From positions 1-64,000 of the forward strand of contig NZ_JBLWFT010000007.1 of the NCBI RefSeq assembly GCF_048323695.1: a stretch of 64,000 bases of DNA, in the 5' to 3' direction. The notes under the pieces are model-generated. The model saw only the letters and a list, made by a program, of their open reading frames with translations. It was not told the DNA's origin and ran no database searches. Source of the DNA: Aquisalimonas sp007126095. Lineage in GTDB: Bacteria > Pseudomonadota > Gammaproteobacteria > Nitrococcales > Aquisalimonadaceae. Positions 17,343-25,670 of this stretch are shown here, in pieces. Position numbers and translations under genes: made by a program. The number at the start of each line of letters is the position of its first letter. The stretch's first letter is position 1.

Positions 17343-17546
17343 ATGATGACCGGTACCGTTAAGTGGTTCGACGACGCCAAGGGCTTTGGCTTTATTACCC
17401 CGCAGGATGGTGGCAAGGACGTGTTCGTCCATCACTCCGCCATCAACGGCGCGGGCTTCAAGAGCCTGGCCGAAGGGCAGCAGGTCGAGTTCGAAACCCA
17501 GGACACCCCGAAGGGCCTGGCCGCGGCGAACGTCACCGCGATCTGA
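17343..17546 (+). CDS. Cold-shock protein, CspA family
   Basis: A 67-residue single-stranded nucleic acid chaperone of the OB-fold cold-shock family. RNP1 is KGFGFITP (residues 13-20) and RNP2 is VFVHHSAI (27-34); the end is AAANVTAI. It melts mRNA structures, often at low temperature. A GAGGA site precedes the ATG; a second ATG follows at once (17346). It has its own long leader and a strong terminator, so it is monocistronic. Which paralogue it is cannot be told. Confidence 0.95.
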   Translation: MMTGTVKWFDDAKGFGFITPQDGGKDVFVHHSAINGAGFKSLAEGQQVEFETQDTPKGLAAANVTAI

Positions 17547-17597
17547 GCCTGACTGGCTGGTGCGTGCCGCGGCGACCCGCGAGCACGCGCGCCTGTT

Positions 17598-17625
17598 AAA
17601 AAGCCCCGCTCCGGCGGGGTTTTTT
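17598..17625 (+). terminator. Intrinsic terminator of cold-shock gene
   Basis: Stem CCCCGC / GCGGGG (17604-17609, 17614-17619) with loop TCCG, flanked by an A-run and followed by six T residues. The A-run before the stem would give a T-run on the opposite strand as well. Confidence 0.9.
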
Positions 17626-17692
17626 GCGTTCGAGAAGTGAGGTTCCGGCGTTCGCCGTTGGTTCGAAACGGCCCCTGGGTTACCCTTATAGA

Positions 17693-17704
17693 CTGACTGG
17701 TCAG
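17693..17704. promoter_or_regulatory. Probable autoregulatory operator of TetR gene
   Basis: CTGAC-TG-GTCAG is a 12-bp dyad, 23 bp before the start codon of the TetR gene and next to the AT-rich box TTATAG (17686-17691) that could be its -10. The form (ACTGACTGGTCAG-like) is typical of AcrR/NemR-type TetR operators, which bind sequences based on GACTG/CAGTC. Confidence 0.65.
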
Positions 17705-17727
17705 GAAAGAGCCGGAGAGAGCTTGCC

Positions 17728-18315
17728 ATGCCTGCTGGACGCCCCAGACAGTTCGATCCCCCTGTTGCCCTGGGTCGGGCGACGGATCTGTTCTGGTCCC
17801 GCGGTTATGAGGGGACGTCACTGCAGGGGCTGCTGGCAGTCACGGGGCTGTCCCGGAGCAGCCTGTACCAGACCTTCGGTGACAAGCATCACCTGTTCTC
17901 CCAGTGCCTGGAACACTACCGGGAGAAGACGGTTTCCGGCATGTGGCAGCGTCTCGAAGATGCTCCCACCGGTCGCGTCTTTGTCGAGTTGACGATGCGT
18001 CGTGCCATCGACGACCGGCACGCCGCCGGTGGCCCCAGGGGGTGTCTGGTACTCAATACGGCCACCGAGTTCGGCCACCGCGACCCGGACGTGACACGTC
18101 AGGTCCAGGCGGCATTGAGCGCGTTCCGGGCGGTTTTCGAGGAGGCCGTGCGGCGCGGGCAGGCTGACGGCAGCATCACACCGAGTCAGAGCCCGCAGCA
18201 GCTCGCCGTGTATCTTGTGGCGGGCATGGGCGGGCTGCGGACGCTCGTGAAAGGGGGGGAGGTGGAAGCGCTGGTCGACGGTGCGTGCGAGATGCTGCTG
18301 ACGGCCCTGGATTGA
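17728..18315 (+). CDS. TetR/AcrR-family regulator
   Basis: A 195-residue regulator: N-terminal GRPRQFDPPVALGRATDLFW then the helix-turn-helix GYEGTSLQGLLAVTGLSRSS with LYQTFGDKHHLF. The C-terminal half, with ERGGPRGCLVLNTATEF-like wording (GGPRGCLVLNTATEF), matches the TetR_C group close to NemR/AcuR/YxaF, whose members often sense electrophiles through Cys. The Cys in GCLVLN is a candidate sensor residue. No adjacent target gene is divergent; fpr converges on it. Confidence 0.88.
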   Translation: MPAGRPRQFDPPVALGRATDLFWSRGYEGTSLQGLLAVTGLSRSSLYQTFGDKHHLFSQCLEHYREKTVSGMWQRLEDAPTGRVFVELTMRRAIDDRHAAGGPRGCLVLNTATEFGHRDPDVTRQVQAALSAFRAVFEEAVRRGQADGSITPSQSPQQLAVYLVAGMGGLRTLVKGGEVEALVDGACEMLLTALD

Positions 18316-18343
18316 CCGAGCCGTCAGCGCTGCCCGGCGTTGG

Positions 18344-19123
18344 TCACTTTTCCACAAAGGCGCGTTCGATGACGTAATCGCCCGCTACGCCGATCCGCGG
18401 CGAGGCCTTGAAACCCCGCTTGTCAAGCATGGTGCTGATGTCTTCCAGCATGGCCGGACTGCCGCAGATCATGGCGCGGTCGTGTTCCGGGTTGAGTGGC
18501 GGCAGGCCGATGTCATCAAACAACTTTCCGGTCTCCACCAGGTGCGTGATGCGGCCCTGATTCTTGAACTCCTCCCGGGTGACGGTCGGGTAGTAAATCA
18601 GCTTCTCGCGGATCATTTCGCCAAAGAACTCGTTCTCCGGCAGCTCGCCCTGGATGAAATCCTGGTAGGCAAGCTCGCTCTTGTAGCGAACGCCGTGGAT
18701 GAGCACGATTTTCTCGAACTGCTCGTACGCCTCCGGGTCCTGGATGACGCTCAGGAACGGCGCCAGTCCCGTGCCGGTGCTGAACAGGTACAGGTTCTTG
18801 CCCGGGGAGAGGTCGCTGAGTACGAGCGTGCCCGTCGGCTTCCGGCTGGTTACCACTTCATCCCCTTCCTTGAGATGCTGCAGGCGGGAGGTCAGCGGGC
18901 CGTCCGGTACCTTGATGCTGAAGAACTCGAGGTGGTCCTCGTAGTTCGGGCTGGCGATGCTGTATGCCCGCATGAGCTTCTTGCCGCTTTCTTCCTGCAG
19001 TCCGATCATGACGAACTGGCCGTTCTCGAAGCGCAGGGCCGGATCGCGGGTGGTACGGAAGCTGAACAGCGTATCGTTCCAGTGGTGGACGCTGATCACG
19101 CGTTCGGTAGCCATGTTGCTCAT
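18344..19123 (-). CDS. fpr: Ferredoxin--NADP+ reductase
   Basis: A 259-residue flavoenzyme that moves electrons between NADPH and ferredoxin or flavodoxin. FAD-binding RAYSIASPNYEDHLEF (near 50) and the NADP part with YLFSTGTGLAPFLSV (near 110) and MICGSPAM (near 215) are present. The C-terminus is ERAFVEK, the short form of bacterial subclass I enzymes. The ATG at 19123 follows GGAGAG and gives the usual length of about 258. It serves redox balance, oxidative stress and Fe-S cluster work. Confidence 0.93.
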   Translation of the reverse strand: MSNMATERVISVHHWNDTLFSFRTTRDPALRFENGQFVMIGLQEESGKKLMRAYSIASPNYEDHLEFFSIKVPDGPLTSRLQHLKEGDEVVTSRKPTGTLVLSDLSPGKNLYLFSTGTGLAPFLSVIQDPEAYEQFEKIVLIHGVRYKSELAYQDFIQGELPENEFFGEMIREKLIYYPTVTREEFKNQGRITHLVETGKLFDDIGLPPLNPEHDRAMICGSPAMLEDISTMLDKRGFKASPRIGVAGDYVIERAFVEK

Positions 19124-19295
19124 GTCGCCAGCTCTCCCTGGACGTTCAATACAAGACAGAATGTTAGCAGGCCCTGTGGAGCCGGATCCTCCCCGGCGCC
19201 ACATCCCGCATGGTCAGTCCGCGGTCGCTCGCAAGCGCCATTGCCACGCAGGTAGCCTTGATGGTGCAAAGCTTAGGGGGAAAAGGAATATCTGT

Positions 19296-19330
19296 GAAAT
19301 GGGTTATTCGCATAAGCTATAACCCATTTC
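19296..19330. promoter_or_regulatory. Perfect 12-bp AT-rich inverted repeat
   Basis: GAAATGGGTTAT (19296-19307) and its exact complement (19319-19330) flank an 11-nt loop, between the end of the small unknown gene (19345) and fpr (start 19123). On the minus strand it could end the first transcript, but no T-run follows. It may instead be an upstream control site for fpr. Confidence 0.5.
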
Positions 19331-19344
19331 GACATATGGCGTGC

Positions 19345-19746
19345 TCAGCGGAACTGGATACCGCCTCCGGGCATTCCCTGCTGCCCGCCTCCGCCCATGC
19401 CTCCACCCTGACCGGGCGTGACGATGGAAGTGGCCTGTTCCCGCTGCATCTCCTCGATGCGCCGGATCATGTCCTCCAGCGCCTGATTGGCGGCGTCCGG
19501 GAATTTTGCGATGGCGTCTTCCAGGCTGTCGGCCTCAATGTCGAACGACAGCGGCAGGGCGCCACCCTGGGTCATGACCTGGCTCTGACCGTTGTAGGTC
19601 ACCGGGCGTGATTCATCGCGGCTGCCATCCGTGTTCACCGGGGTCATGCGTCGAATGGCGCCGACCCGGCCATCCGTAAAGGTTTCTTCCTGGACGAGCG
19701 CACTGGTGTCCAGGGACATGTCGGGCATCTGGTCGGCTTCACTCAT
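19345..19746 (-). CDS. Small acidic hypothetical protein
   Basis: A 133-residue protein I do not recognise. Residues 1-45 are acidic (MSEADQMPDMSLDTSALV), and the middle contains VTYNGQSQVMTQGGALPLSF. Residues 70-105 form an amphipathic helix (DSLEDAIAKFPDAANQALED) that could be a coiled coil, and the tail is Gly/Gln/Met rich with an IQFR end. There is no signal peptide or membrane segment. GGAGAGGG before the ATG at 19746 fixes the start. A cytoplasmic oligomer or chaperone-like role is possible, but this is a guess. Confidence 0.7.
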   Translation of the reverse strand: MSEADQMPDMSLDTSALVQEETFTDGRVGAIRRMTPVNTDGSRDESRPVTYNGQSQVMTQGGALPLSFDIEADSLEDAIAKFPDAANQALEDMIRRIEEMQREQATSIVTPGQGGGMGGGGQQGMPGGGIQFR

Positions 19747-19824
19747 TTCCCTCTCCTGTGAGTCATTGATGGACAGTCCTTTATGATGCCGCAACGGTGC
19801 CGCTGATCCAAACCCGCCGGTCGG

Positions 19825-21174
19825 TCAGCAGCCCGGCGTCGCCGCTTGTTCACGGCGCTGCTCAAGAAGGGCCATCCCCTGCTGATACAATGTCCATGAC
19901 AGCAGCCCGGCGGCCAGGTTCCCCGCGAGGGCGCCGTTGAACACGCCAGTGAGACCCATTAGCCAGGCGCCGAGCCAGAGCAGGGGCAGGTAACACAGGA
20001 ACAGCCGCGCAACCGATATGGCCAGGGCTCGCATGGGCAGACCCAGGGCGTTGCATACCGATACCATCAGCATGCAGACCCCCAAGGCGCCGTAACTCAG
20101 CGGCACCCGCAGCAGGTAGTCGTTGAGCGCCGCCGCCACCTCGCCATCGCTGCTCACGAGCCCCGTCAGGACCCCGGACAGCAGCAGCCAGAGCACGGCG
20201 ATGGCGAGCTGCCAGATCAGAACGAAGCGTACGGCGATGCGGACCAGGCTGCGTACGTGGTGCAGCTCCCCCGCACCAAGGAACCGCCCGATCATGGGCG
20301 GCATGGACATGGTCAGCGCCAGCACCACGACAATGGAGAAGAACTCCAGGCGGGTACCCAGGCCCCACGCGGCGACGGCGCTGGAGCCGAAACCGGCCAC
20401 CAGCGACGTTGCCAGCATGGCCGAGACCGGGGGCATCAGCTGGCTGACCATGGCCGGTCCGGTGATACCGGCCAGCTGACGCAAGGCGGGGGCTGGGTTG
20501 ATCGCCAGCAGGTCGAAGTGCATCAGATGGCGCCGCAACAGTGCCGGATAGATGACGGCGATGCCGAGGGTGAACGCCGTCACCGTGGCCCACGCCGCAC
20601 CGGGCAACCCCCAGCCAAAGACGAAGATGAACAGAGGGTCCAGGGCCAGGTTCGCCAGGCTGGTGATTACCATCCACAGCCCCGGCGTGCGGGTGTCTCC
20701 GTGAGCGCGCATCACACTGTAGCCGAAGTAGAGCACCGCACCGCACCAGGCGCTCAGCAGCCACGGAATCCAGAACGTTCGGATCAGTGGCAGCAGATCG
20801 GCGTCGGCGCCGAGCAGAGTGACCAGCGGTTCGCGCAGCACCCACAGCAGCAGGCACAGCGCAGCGACGGCGATGGCGCCGGAGACGACCACCAGACCGC
20901 CCTGGCGCCGGGCCAGGGCGGCGTCGCCGGCACCCAGGGTGCGCGATATGATCGCCGTGGTGGCGATACCGAGCCCCACCTGAAAGCCAATGATCAGCTG
21001 CTGCATGGGCAGGGTGAACGCCAGCGCGGCCAATGGGTCGACGCCAAGCTGCGCGATGAAGGCGCTGTCCACCAGCTGGAAACCGAGCAGCGACACCACC
21101 CCGAACAGCATGGGCCAGGTCATGGTGAACAGGGTGCGCCCGAGACCATGGCGTGTGAGGTCCTCTGTGGTCAT
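19825..21174 (-). CDS. MATE family efflux transporter
   Basis: A 449-residue membrane protein with 12 hydrophobic segments, typical of NorM/DinF-type MATE exporters that extrude cationic drugs or metabolites against Na+ or H+. Features: LFTMTWPMLFGVVSLLGFQL, VDSAFIAQLGVDPLAALAFT in TM1-2, and the internal repeat near 240 with GPAMVSQLMPPVSAMLATSL. Its ATG overlaps the stop of the half-permease gene upstream by 4 nt, so three membrane proteins are made from one message. Confidence 0.9.
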   Translation of the reverse strand: MTTEDLTRHGLGRTLFTMTWPMLFGVVSLLGFQLVDSAFIAQLGVDPLAALAFTLPMQQLIIGFQVGLGIATTAIISRTLGAGDAALARRQGGLVVVSGAIAVAALCLLLWVLREPLVTLLGADADLLPLIRTFWIPWLLSAWCGAVLYFGYSVMRAHGDTRTPGLWMVITSLANLALDPLFIFVFGWGLPGAAWATVTAFTLGIAVIYPALLRRHLMHFDLLAINPAPALRQLAGITGPAMVSQLMPPVSAMLATSLVAGFGSSAVAAWGLGTRLEFFSIVVVLALTMSMPPMIGRFLGAGELHHVRSLVRIAVRFVLIWQLAIAVLWLLLSGVLTGLVSSDGEVAAALNDYLLRVPLSYGALGVCMLMVSVCNALGLPMRALAISVARLFLCYLPLLWLGAWLMGLTGVFNGALAGNLAAGLLSWTLYQQGMALLEQRREQAATPGC

Positions 21175-21674
21175 GGCGTTCCCGTACGGATGATTTCGGT
21201 GAGCAGTCCGGCGGCGAGCGGCACCGGCAGGCAGGCCAGTGTACGCAGCACGACGAAGCGCCAGCCCATCATGGGTGCCTCGAAGACCAGCACGCGGTGA
21301 AACGCGAGCACGGACCAGGCAGTGATCAGCGTGATCATCTGTGCCACGCCGATGCCGGCGTCGATTAGCGCCAGTGCCAGCGGAAAGACGATCATCGGCC
21401 CGCCGGGCATGATTCCGCCGATCAGGGTGGCCAGCAGGATGCCGCGGATGCCGGACGCATCGCCCAGCACGGCAACCATCTGCTGCTCCGGTATCAGAGC
21501 GGCGAGAAAGACGCCGGCAAGTAGCGCAGGCGGCAGCCGCATCAGCAGCGGTTGCAGCTGGATCCAGCCGTCATGGGCCACGTCCCGGTGGCGAATGGTG
21601 CCACGGCGGTGAGCCGCAGCGAAGGCCGCTGCCAGGAGCAGGGCCACGGTGCCGTAGGCCACCACCGTCATCAT
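21171..21674 (-). CDS. Half-size permease, second copy
   Basis: A 167-residue protein with about five hydrophobic segments. Its core GGIMPGGPMIVFPLALALI and ITAWSVLAFHRVLVFEAPMM corresponds motif by motif to the gene just upstream, so the two are related halves. They resemble DUF318/ArsP-type permeases, which are normally about twice as long in one chain. ATG 21674 overlaps the upstream stop; a second ATG lies 3 bp on. A heterodimer with the first copy is likely. Substrate is unknown, and the family call is tentative. Confidence 0.65.
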   Translation of the reverse strand: MMTVVAYGTVALLLAAAFAAAHRRGTIRHRDVAHDGWIQLQPLLMRLPPALLAGVFLAALIPEQQMVAVLGDASGIRGILLATLIGGIMPGGPMIVFPLALALIDAGIGVAQMITLITAWSVLAFHRVLVFEAPMMGWRFVVLRTLACLPVPLAAGLLTEIIRTGTP

Positions 21675-22216
21675 GGCTGCACCCGGCGGAGGATCAGCCG
21701 GGTGGCGAACCCGGCCAGAAAGGGCAGCGGCAGCGACACCAGCAGCCGCAGGGCGACGAAATCCACACCGAGAAACGGCAGCTCCCACACCAGCACCCGG
21801 TTCAGGCCAAGCACCGACCAGGCCGTCAGGTAGGCAACGCAGACCTCGGTCGAGGCGCCGGCCCGGTGGAGTCCGACCACCAGTGGGAAGGCGGTGAAGG
21901 GGCCGCCCGGCGTGATCGCACCGGCAACGGTGGCGACGGTGAGGCCGCGCAGTCCGCTGCGGCCGCCCAGCCAGTGCTCCATGGTCGTGCGCGGGATCAG
22001 CCGTTGCACATAGGCGCCAACGAGCAGGGCGCCGACGAGAACGGGAACGATCCACACCATCAGGCCCAGAGCCTGCTGCAGTGTGTCACTGAACACGGCG
22101 GTGCCGTGCTGCCACCACGTGGCTGCGCCCGCCATGGCCGCGAGCGCCAGGAAGAACACTGTTGTGCCGTCCAGGCGGCGCCATGGGGGTCGTTTTAGTC
22201 GGGTTGCTGGCGGCAT
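21671..22216 (-). CDS. Half-size permease, first copy
   Basis: A 181-residue membrane protein, first gene of the operon with the second half-permease and MATE. Hydrophobic segments are near 17-35, 50-70, 85-110, 120-145 and 155-175. Core motifs are GAITPGGPFTAFPLVVGLH and YLTAWSVLGLNRVLVWELPF, matched in the next gene. It resembles DUF318/ArsP-like permease halves. The ATG at 22216 is preferred; a GTG at 22249 would add 11 residues. It is divergent from the amidase gene. Confidence 0.65.
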   Translation of the reverse strand: MPPATRLKRPPWRRLDGTTVFFLALAAMAGAATWWQHGTAVFSDTLQQALGLMVWIVPVLVGALLVGAYVQRLIPRTTMEHWLGGRSGLRGLTVATVAGAITPGGPFTAFPLVVGLHRAGASTEVCVAYLTAWSVLGLNRVLVWELPFLGVDFVALRLLVSLPLPFLAGFATRLILRRVQP

Positions 22217-22292
22217 CGAGAAAGGTGTGGGAAGGTTGACCGAACGCACAGTCTACAGGCTACCGGTCCGTGGGCGAGAGGAGGAGATCGCA

Positions 22293-23750
22293 ATGGATCT
22301 GGCATACCACTCCACGGCGCGGCTGGCGCTGATGATCCGCGAAGGGGAGATCGGCTCGGAGGCTCTGCTGGAGCACCTGCTGGCGCGCCATGATGCGTGC
22401 AATCCGCCGCTGAACGCGGTGGTGGTGACGGACGTGGGCGCCGCCCGGCAGCGGGCACGCGAGGCCGATGCCGCTCTGGCGCGCGGCGAGCGTTGGGGGC
22501 CATTGCACGGCGTGCCCATGACGGTGAAAGAGACCTACGAGGTGGCTGGCATGCCCACCACCGCCGGGTCACCTTCGTTGCGGGAGTACCGGTCGGAGCA
22601 CAGCGCCTTGGCCGTGCAGCGGCTGCTGAACGCCGGCGCGGTGATCCACGGCAAGACCAACGTGCCGCTGTTTGCCGGTGATCTGCAGACCTACAACGAC
22701 ATCTACGGGACCACCGTGAATCCCTGGAACCCGGATCGCACCCCCGGCGGTTCTTCCGGGGGGGCGGCGGCCGCGGTGGCGGCCGGGTTGACGCCTCTGG
22801 AACTGGGTAGTGACATCGGTGGCTCCATCCGCACGCCAGCGAGTTTCTGCGGCGTGTGCGGCCACAAGCCGAGTTACGGCATTGTCTCCATGCGCGGCCA
22901 TATCCCCGGCCCACCGGGGTCGTTGTCGGCGGCGGATATCAGTGTCGCCGGGCCGCTGGCCCGCACGGTGGATGATCTCGATCTGGCCATGGGCCTGCTG
23001 CTGGGGCCGGATCCGGAGCAGGCCACGGGCTGGCGGGTGGAACTGCCGCCGTCCCGGCATGGCCACGGCCGCGACTTCCGCGTGGCCGCATGGCTGGATG
23101 ATCCCGGCTGTCCGGTAGATGCGGAGGTCGTGGCGCTGCTGGAGGCGCTAGTGGAGCGTCTCCGGGGGGAGGGCACGAAGGTCGATACCATGGCTCGGCC
23201 CGCCGGCATCGATCTCGCCCGGTCTCACGATACCTACTATCAGCTGTTGACCGGCACCATGAGCGGCGGTCTGCCGGAGAAGGTCTTCTCGAGCATGCTG
23301 GCCCAGGCCGATGGCGCCGGCCCGGACGATGCCGGCTATCCGGCGCGCTTTGCCCGTGGCGCGACCCAGCGCCATGCCCAGTGGCTGCGCACCAACGAGA
23401 AACGGCTCCACATGCGTGCGGCGTGGCAGGCCTTCTTCGGCTCGTTCGACGTCATGCTGGCCCCCGCCATCCATACGCCGCCCTTTGCCCACGACCACGG
23501 TCAGCCCATGGCCGAGCGCCGCCTGCCCATCAACGGCGTGGACCGCCCCTACATGGACGTGCTGACCTGGGCCGGGCTGGCCGGCGTGGTGCATCTGCCC
23601 TCGACGGTGGTGCCGGTCGCGCGCACCCGGGCCGGGCTTCCGGTAGGTGTGCAGATCATCGGCCCCTATCTGGAGGACGCCACGTCCCTGGCGTTCGCCC
23701 GTTTCGTTGAGGCGGTGACCGGCGGCTTCGAGGCACCGCCGGGATACTGA
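22293..23750 (+). CDS. Amidase signature family enzyme
   Basis: A 485-residue amide hydrolase. The Ser-cisSer-Lys triad is complete: Lys79 in MTVKETYEV, cis-Ser154 in TPGGSSGGAAAAVAAG, and nucleophile Ser178 in GSDIGGSIRTPASFCG. The substrate is not evident; this branch often acts on aryl or alkyl amides, and GatA is unlikely because no gatB or gatC is near. The ATG at 22293 has GAGGAG before it; the open frame extending up to 22083 lies in the antisense permease gene. It converges on the GST gene 8 bp away. Confidence 0.9.
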   Translation: MDLAYHSTARLALMIREGEIGSEALLEHLLARHDACNPPLNAVVVTDVGAARQRAREADAALARGERWGPLHGVPMTVKETYEVAGMPTTAGSPSLREYRSEHSALAVQRLLNAGAVIHGKTNVPLFAGDLQTYNDIYGTTVNPWNPDRTPGGSSGGAAAAVAAGLTPLELGSDIGGSIRTPASFCGVCGHKPSYGIVSMRGHIPGPPGSLSAADISVAGPLARTVDDLDLAMGLLLGPDPEQATGWRVELPPSRHGHGRDFRVAAWLDDPGCPVDAEVVALLEALVERLRGEGTKVDTMARPAGIDLARSHDTYYQLLTGTMSGGLPEKVFSSMLAQADGAGPDDAGYPARFARGATQRHAQWLRTNEKRLHMRAAWQAFFGSFDVMLAPAIHTPPFAHDHGQPMAERRLPINGVDRPYMDVLTWAGLAGVVHLPSTVVPVARTRAGLPVGVQIIGPYLEDATSLAFARFVEAVTGGFEAPPGY

Positions 23751-23757
23751 GCGGGCG

Positions 23758-24438
23758 TCACCGCGCCCGTTGGTTGAACAGGATTTCCCGCTCGCGGTCG
23801 TCCGGTGGCGCCTGGCGACGGTATTCGCTGCCCAGGTCCACCGCCCGTTGCACTGGCGCACGCTCCTTGATGGTCTGGCGCCAGCGCCGAACGTTGGGGA
23901 AGGCCTCCAGGCTGTCGCCCAGCGGTTTCGCGATCAGGACCCAGGGCCAGGTGGCCATGTCGGCAACGGAGTACTCCCCCAGTATGTACTCCCGCGTCTC
24001 CAGGCGCCGCTCCAGAACACCCAGGCAGCGGTTGTACTCGTTGGCGTAGCGGGTGTGGGCGTAGTCCTGGCCCGCCGGCGCATAGTTCACGAAATGGCTG
24101 AGCTGCCCGGCCATGGGGCCGATATTGCCCACCTGCCAGAACAGCCACTCCAGCGCTTCCTTGCGGCCGATGGCATCGGTGGGCATGAAGCGCCCCGTCT
24201 TCTCCGCCAGGTAGACGAGAATGGCGCCGGATTCGAACACCGGCACCGGCTCGCCGCTGACGTCATGGTCAACGATGGCCGGCATGCGGTTGTTGGGGCT
24301 GATGGCCAGGAACTCCGGTGTGAACTGCTCGCCGCGGCCGATGTTGATCGGCACCATGCGGTAGGGCAGGCCGCATTCCTCCAGCATCATGCCGATCTTC
24401 CAGCCGTTCGGCGTGGGCCAGTAGTAGAAGTCGATCAT
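23758..24438 (-). CDS. Glutathione S-transferase family protein (YfcG-like)
   Basis: A 226-residue protein. The thioredoxin-fold N-terminus has FYYWPTPNGWKIGMMLEECG, then ISPNNRMPAIVDHD and VFESGAILVYLAEKTGRFMP, which bind glutathione; a helical C-terminal domain follows with YILGEYSVADMATWPW. The TPNG/TPNGxK start is that of the Nu-class YfcG/YghU group, which has disulfide reductase and peroxidase activity. Its ATG overlaps the CaiB-type gene stop by 4 nt, so it works in the same operon, perhaps on the same xenobiotic or aromatic compound. Confidence 0.9.
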   Translation of the reverse strand: MIDFYYWPTPNGWKIGMMLEECGLPYRMVPINIGRGEQFTPEFLAISPNNRMPAIVDHDVSGEPVPVFESGAILVYLAEKTGRFMPTDAIGRKEALEWLFWQVGNIGPMAGQLSHFVNYAPAGQDYAHTRYANEYNRCLGVLERRLETREYILGEYSVADMATWPWVLIAKPLGDSLEAFPNVRRWRQTIKERAPVQRAVDLGSEYRRQAPPDDREREILFNQRAR

Positions 24439-25637
24439 GGGGTTCTCTCTCCGGGCGCGGTGACGCCGGTCTCGCGGAGGCGGCGCCGTTCGTCTTCACT
24501 GTATCCCAGGTCGGCCAGGATGGCGTCGGTGTCCTGGCCCAGGGCCGGGGCGCCGTGGCGGATGCCCGCGGGTGAGCGCGAGAACGTTGCCGCCGGCGCC
24601 GCCTGTCGCAGTGTGCCGGCCGCCGGGTGATCCGACTCCAGCACCAGGGCCTTGGCGCTGACCTGGGGGTGGTGGATGACCTGGTTGCGCGTGAGCACGG
24701 GCGCGCACGGCACCCCTTCGCGCTCCAGGCGCTCCAGCCAGGTTTCCGCGGTGCGGGCGTAGAGCGCGTCCTGAGTTAGCTGCAGGCGCTCATCAATGTG
24801 CTCCTGGCGCAGTGCCGGTGTCAGGAAACGCGGGTCGGTGAGCCACTCCGGGCGATCCAGTGCCCGCGTCAGCGCCTGCCACTCGCGGTCGGTCTGCACG
24901 GCCACGCTGATGTAGCCGTCGGCGGTGGCGTAGATGAGGTCGATGAAACTCGCGGCTTCCGCCTGGGGCAGTTCGTCGCCCACGAACGTCTGACTGCCCA
25001 TGTCCGATCCCCACAGAAAGGCCAGGACGGCGCCGAGCATGGAAACCCGCACGTGCTGGCCTTCACCCGTTTGCGCCCTGTGGAGCAGGGCGGCGGTGAC
25101 GGCCTGGGCCGTGGTCATGCCGGTGAGCTTGTCCGGGAGAATGGTCCGGACCAGTTGCGGGCGCACGCTGTCGCTGCCGCCCTGGACGCTGGCGAGCCCC
25201 GAGAGTGCCTGGACCAGCGGATCGTAGACGGGTTTGGCGGCATACGGCCCGGCATCGCCGAAGCCACTGATGGAGGCGTAGACCAGGCCGGGGTTCGATG
25301 CGCGCAGGGTCGCTTCGTCCAGCCCCATGCGCTCGATGACCCCGGGGCGGAAGTTCTGGATGAACACGTCGGCCCCGGTTGCCAGTCGTTGCACTGCCGC
25401 CAGGCCCGCGTCCGTTTTCAGGTTCAGTGTGAGCGAGCGCTTGTTGCGATTGTTGTTCAGGAAGCTGGCGGAGAAGCCGCTGCGCTGATTGGCGGCCAGG
25501 CGGGTGTAATCACCACCGGCGGGATTCTCCACCTTGATGACCTCCGCACCCTGGTCGGCAAGTATCATGGTTGCCAGCGGGCCGGAGACCATGGCCGTGA
25601 GGTCGACCACCCGGATGCCGGCAAGGGGACCGCTCAT
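24435..25637 (-). CDS. CaiB/BaiF family CoA-transferase
   Basis: A 400-residue class III CoA-transferase that moves CoA between organic acids through a mixed-anhydride on a conserved Asp. Seen: LAGIRVVDLTAMVSGPLATM, LADQGAEVIKVENPAGGDY, NRNKRSLTLNLK, FIQNFRPGVIERMGLDEATL and YASISGFGDAGPYAAKPVYD, where the Asp in the last motif (YDPLVQA) is the expected catalytic residue. The ATG at 25637 is chosen; ATG 25652 is possible, and neither has a good ribosome site. The operon partners are the tandem DsbA fusion upstream and the GST downstream. Confidence 0.9.
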   Translation of the reverse strand: MSGPLAGIRVVDLTAMVSGPLATMILADQGAEVIKVENPAGGDYTRLAANQRSGFSASFLNNNRNKRSLTLNLKTDAGLAAVQRLATGADVFIQNFRPGVIERMGLDEATLRASNPGLVYASISGFGDAGPYAAKPVYDPLVQALSGLASVQGGSDSVRPQLVRTILPDKLTGMTTAQAVTAALLHRAQTGEGQHVRVSMLGAVLAFLWGSDMGSQTFVGDELPQAEAASFIDLIYATADGYISVAVQTDREWQALTRALDRPEWLTDPRFLTPALRQEHIDERLQLTQDALYARTAETWLERLEREGVPCAPVLTRNQVIHHPQVSAKALVLESDHPAAGTLRQAAPAATFSRSPAGIRHGAPALGQDTDAILADLGYSEDERRRLRETGVTAPGERTP

Positions 25638-25670
25638 GTGGCTGTGCCCCATGGCTGCAGACTCGCGCGC

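Noticed and set aside
22293..23750. GatA subunit of glutamyl-tRNA amidotransferase
   Set aside because: The amidase signature is present, but gatB and gatC are absent and the flanking genes are unrelated.
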